This document shows positions 63,601-64,000 of a stretch of 64,000 bases of DNA, piece after piece; within the stretch, counting starts at the first letter, position 1, and each line of letters opens with the position of its first letter. This stretch comes from Trichinella spiralis (Eukaryota > Nematoda > Enoplea > Trichinellida > Trichinellidae): the NCBI GenBank assembly GCA_000181795.3, contig CM012954.1, forward strand, positions 7,486,281-7,550,280, given 5' to 3'. A program made the translations under genes and the position numbers. Below the pieces are notes generated by a model that had not been told where the DNA came from, did not search any database, and saw only the letters and a list, made by a program, of their open reading frames with translations.

Positions 63601-64000
63601 ATATTCTCTCCAATTTATTCAGCTTTTACATGTGATTTTTGTTGTATATGTTTTTTTGTTTCTCATATATGCCTAATCGTCTATTATTAGTGGTTGCTGT
63701 TCACTATTATTATTATTATAGTCATTTTTAATTTTCAGAAACTCCTGGGAGGTTGGATATGCCAGATCCGGATGCTTTACAAGAAGCTTGTAATATGTTG
63801 ATAATGACTGGTGGGTTAGTCGAAACATCCGAACAGCAACAGGATCAACAATTGGGTAATTTTAAAAAAGAATGATGCTGTCTGTAATGATGAGATAATT
63901 GTATGTATATTTTATCTGTGTTGTAGATCCAGTCCCAGAACCAGATCTTGTTCAGGGAAGAGTGGCTGCAGAAGAACAGCAGCAGCTACAACAACAAGAG
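49642..64000 (+). CDS. HUWE1: HECT-type E3 ubiquitin ligase HUWE1 (N-terminal part, runs off the window)
   Basis: A long series of short in-phase exons begins at ATG 49642 (first exons 49642-49686, 49745-49843, 49898-50008, 50771-50854, 50912-51190, 51250-51309, 51371-51442, 51502-51601, 51688-51942) and continues to the right edge. In order it carries the armadillo-like DUF908 and DUF913 regions, a UBA, a UIM, a WWE domain, a poly-Asn stretch and a long acidic tract. Blocks such as LPNIFSALCLNERG, RHIIEDP and LVDLARIPHSLDLS match animal HUWE1. The catalytic HECT domain must lie beyond 64000. HUWE1 is a giant ring-shaped ligase that ubiquitinates MCL1, p53, histones and unassembled proteins; the nematode orthologue is EEL-1. 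Low-complexity Glu, Asp, Gln and Asn runs are more extended than in vertebrates. The last visible exon starts at 63927. Confidence 0.96.
50771..52115 (+). other. HUWE1 DUF908 region
   Basis: Exons from LQFTALLFENTFSR to ALFSFLYYLAKYD, collinear with the first armadillo-like segment of human HUWE1. Includes LINVFSKRSTFLSRL and ETWGGPEFG. An (AT)n run at 51649-51680 lies in the intron before 51688. Confidence 0.85.
51649..51680. repeat. (AT)n microsatellite in a HUWE1 intron
   Basis: Sixteen uninterrupted AT units ending seven bases before the acceptor AG at 51686-51687. Confidence 0.92.
52681..54560 (+). other. HUWE1 DUF913 region
   Basis: Exons carrying SLLSFMKKIIQDPQFSESV, YGPSLFLL, SREIVSSLPNIFSALCLNER, RHQPRLKSDAIHAVVE and, further on, VVTHNPLVFEGIFSSALDRA, in the same order as in animal HUWE1. 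The segment between (about 53640-53850) is Ser- and Asp-rich and poorly conserved. Confidence 0.8.
56581..56886 (+). other. HUWE1 UBA and UIM
   Basis: Exon 56581-56697 encodes a UBA domain (LMDVGFSQQLATEALSRL then AAEYCLYAS); exon 56776-56886 encodes a UIM with the acidic-then-ALS core DEEQLRQAIALSL, followed by poly-Gln. Both bind ubiquitin in the human protein. Confidence 0.92.
58332..58620 (+). other. HUWE1 WWE domain
   Basis: Exon 58332-58490 carries the Trp-Trp-Glu-type core WKFWDRQWYCYSPSV and GRRTYRIDF; the next exon, from about 58545, holds RKVICLRP. WWE domains bind poly-ADP-ribose units in other ligases. Confidence 0.88.
59521..59565 (+). repeat. (AAY)n run encoding 15 consecutive Asn in HUWE1
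   Basis: A mix of AAT and AAC codons, so the amino-acid run has been kept while the DNA repeat has drifted. It lies in a variable linker between ARM-like segments. Confidence 0.9.
61291..61563 (+). repeat. GA-rich tract encoding the HUWE1 acidic region
   Basis: About 90 codons, almost all Asp or Glu, with scattered Val, Ala, Asn and His. The acidic stretch sits at the same place in human HUWE1. Its last part is a (GAC)n run. Confidence 0.92.

Overview
This is a eukaryotic, animal nuclear window. Genes carry many short GT-AG introns, mostly about 48-110 bp, in a very AT-rich background, and there are no operons with ribosome binding sites. Eleven conserved animal genes can be assembled exon by exon with consistent phases: ASNA1/GET3, MPC2, NCK, PTCD1, a luqin/RYamide-type peptide GPCR, SYNJ2BP/OMP25, DNM1L/DRP1, parvin, FKBP2, SSR3 (TRAP-gamma) and the 5' part of HUWE1. 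The gene set plus three PTTH/Trunk-like secreted ligands points to an ecdysozoan. A splice acceptor shortly upstream of several start codons would suit a trans-splicing lineage such as nematodes, but I cannot name the species. I recognise no mobile elements, tRNAs or rRNAs.

Layout: 2.1-10.9 kb holds a dispersed family of three secreted cystine-knot precursors (two on +, one on -) with ASNA1 between the second and third. 11.5-17.2 kb has MPC2 (-), an NCK adaptor lacking its third SH3 domain (+) and PTCD1 (-). 17.2-35.4 kb is an 18-kb gene desert of AT-rich DNA with GC-richer islands and microsatellites; it lies upstream of the GPCR (35.4-37.4 kb) and may be its regulatory domain. 37.7-46.9 kb is dense: SYNJ2BP (-) head-to-head with DNM1L (+), parvin (-), FKBP2 (+) and SSR3 (-). 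49.6-64.0 kb is HUWE1 (+), which runs off the right end before its HECT domain.

The most distinctive content is the PTTH/Trunk-like triplet. The three genes share intron positions and phases, and even identical exon lengths (174 and 152 bp in copies 1 and 3). They also share a second, N-terminal C-x4-C-x2-C module that I do not recognise. Copy 2 has lost two of the eight cysteines of the ligand domain. Other oddities are an NCK without SH3-3, a SYNJ2BP intron with no AG acceptor, and a SYNJ2BP exon junction lying between two near-identical tandem copies. Functionally, several genes concern the mitochondrial surface (SYNJ2BP, DNM1L, MPC2, PTCD1) and ER protein biogenesis (ASNA1, FKBP2, SSR3), but apart from the head-to-head SYNJ2BP/DNM1L pair I see no sign of co-regulation.
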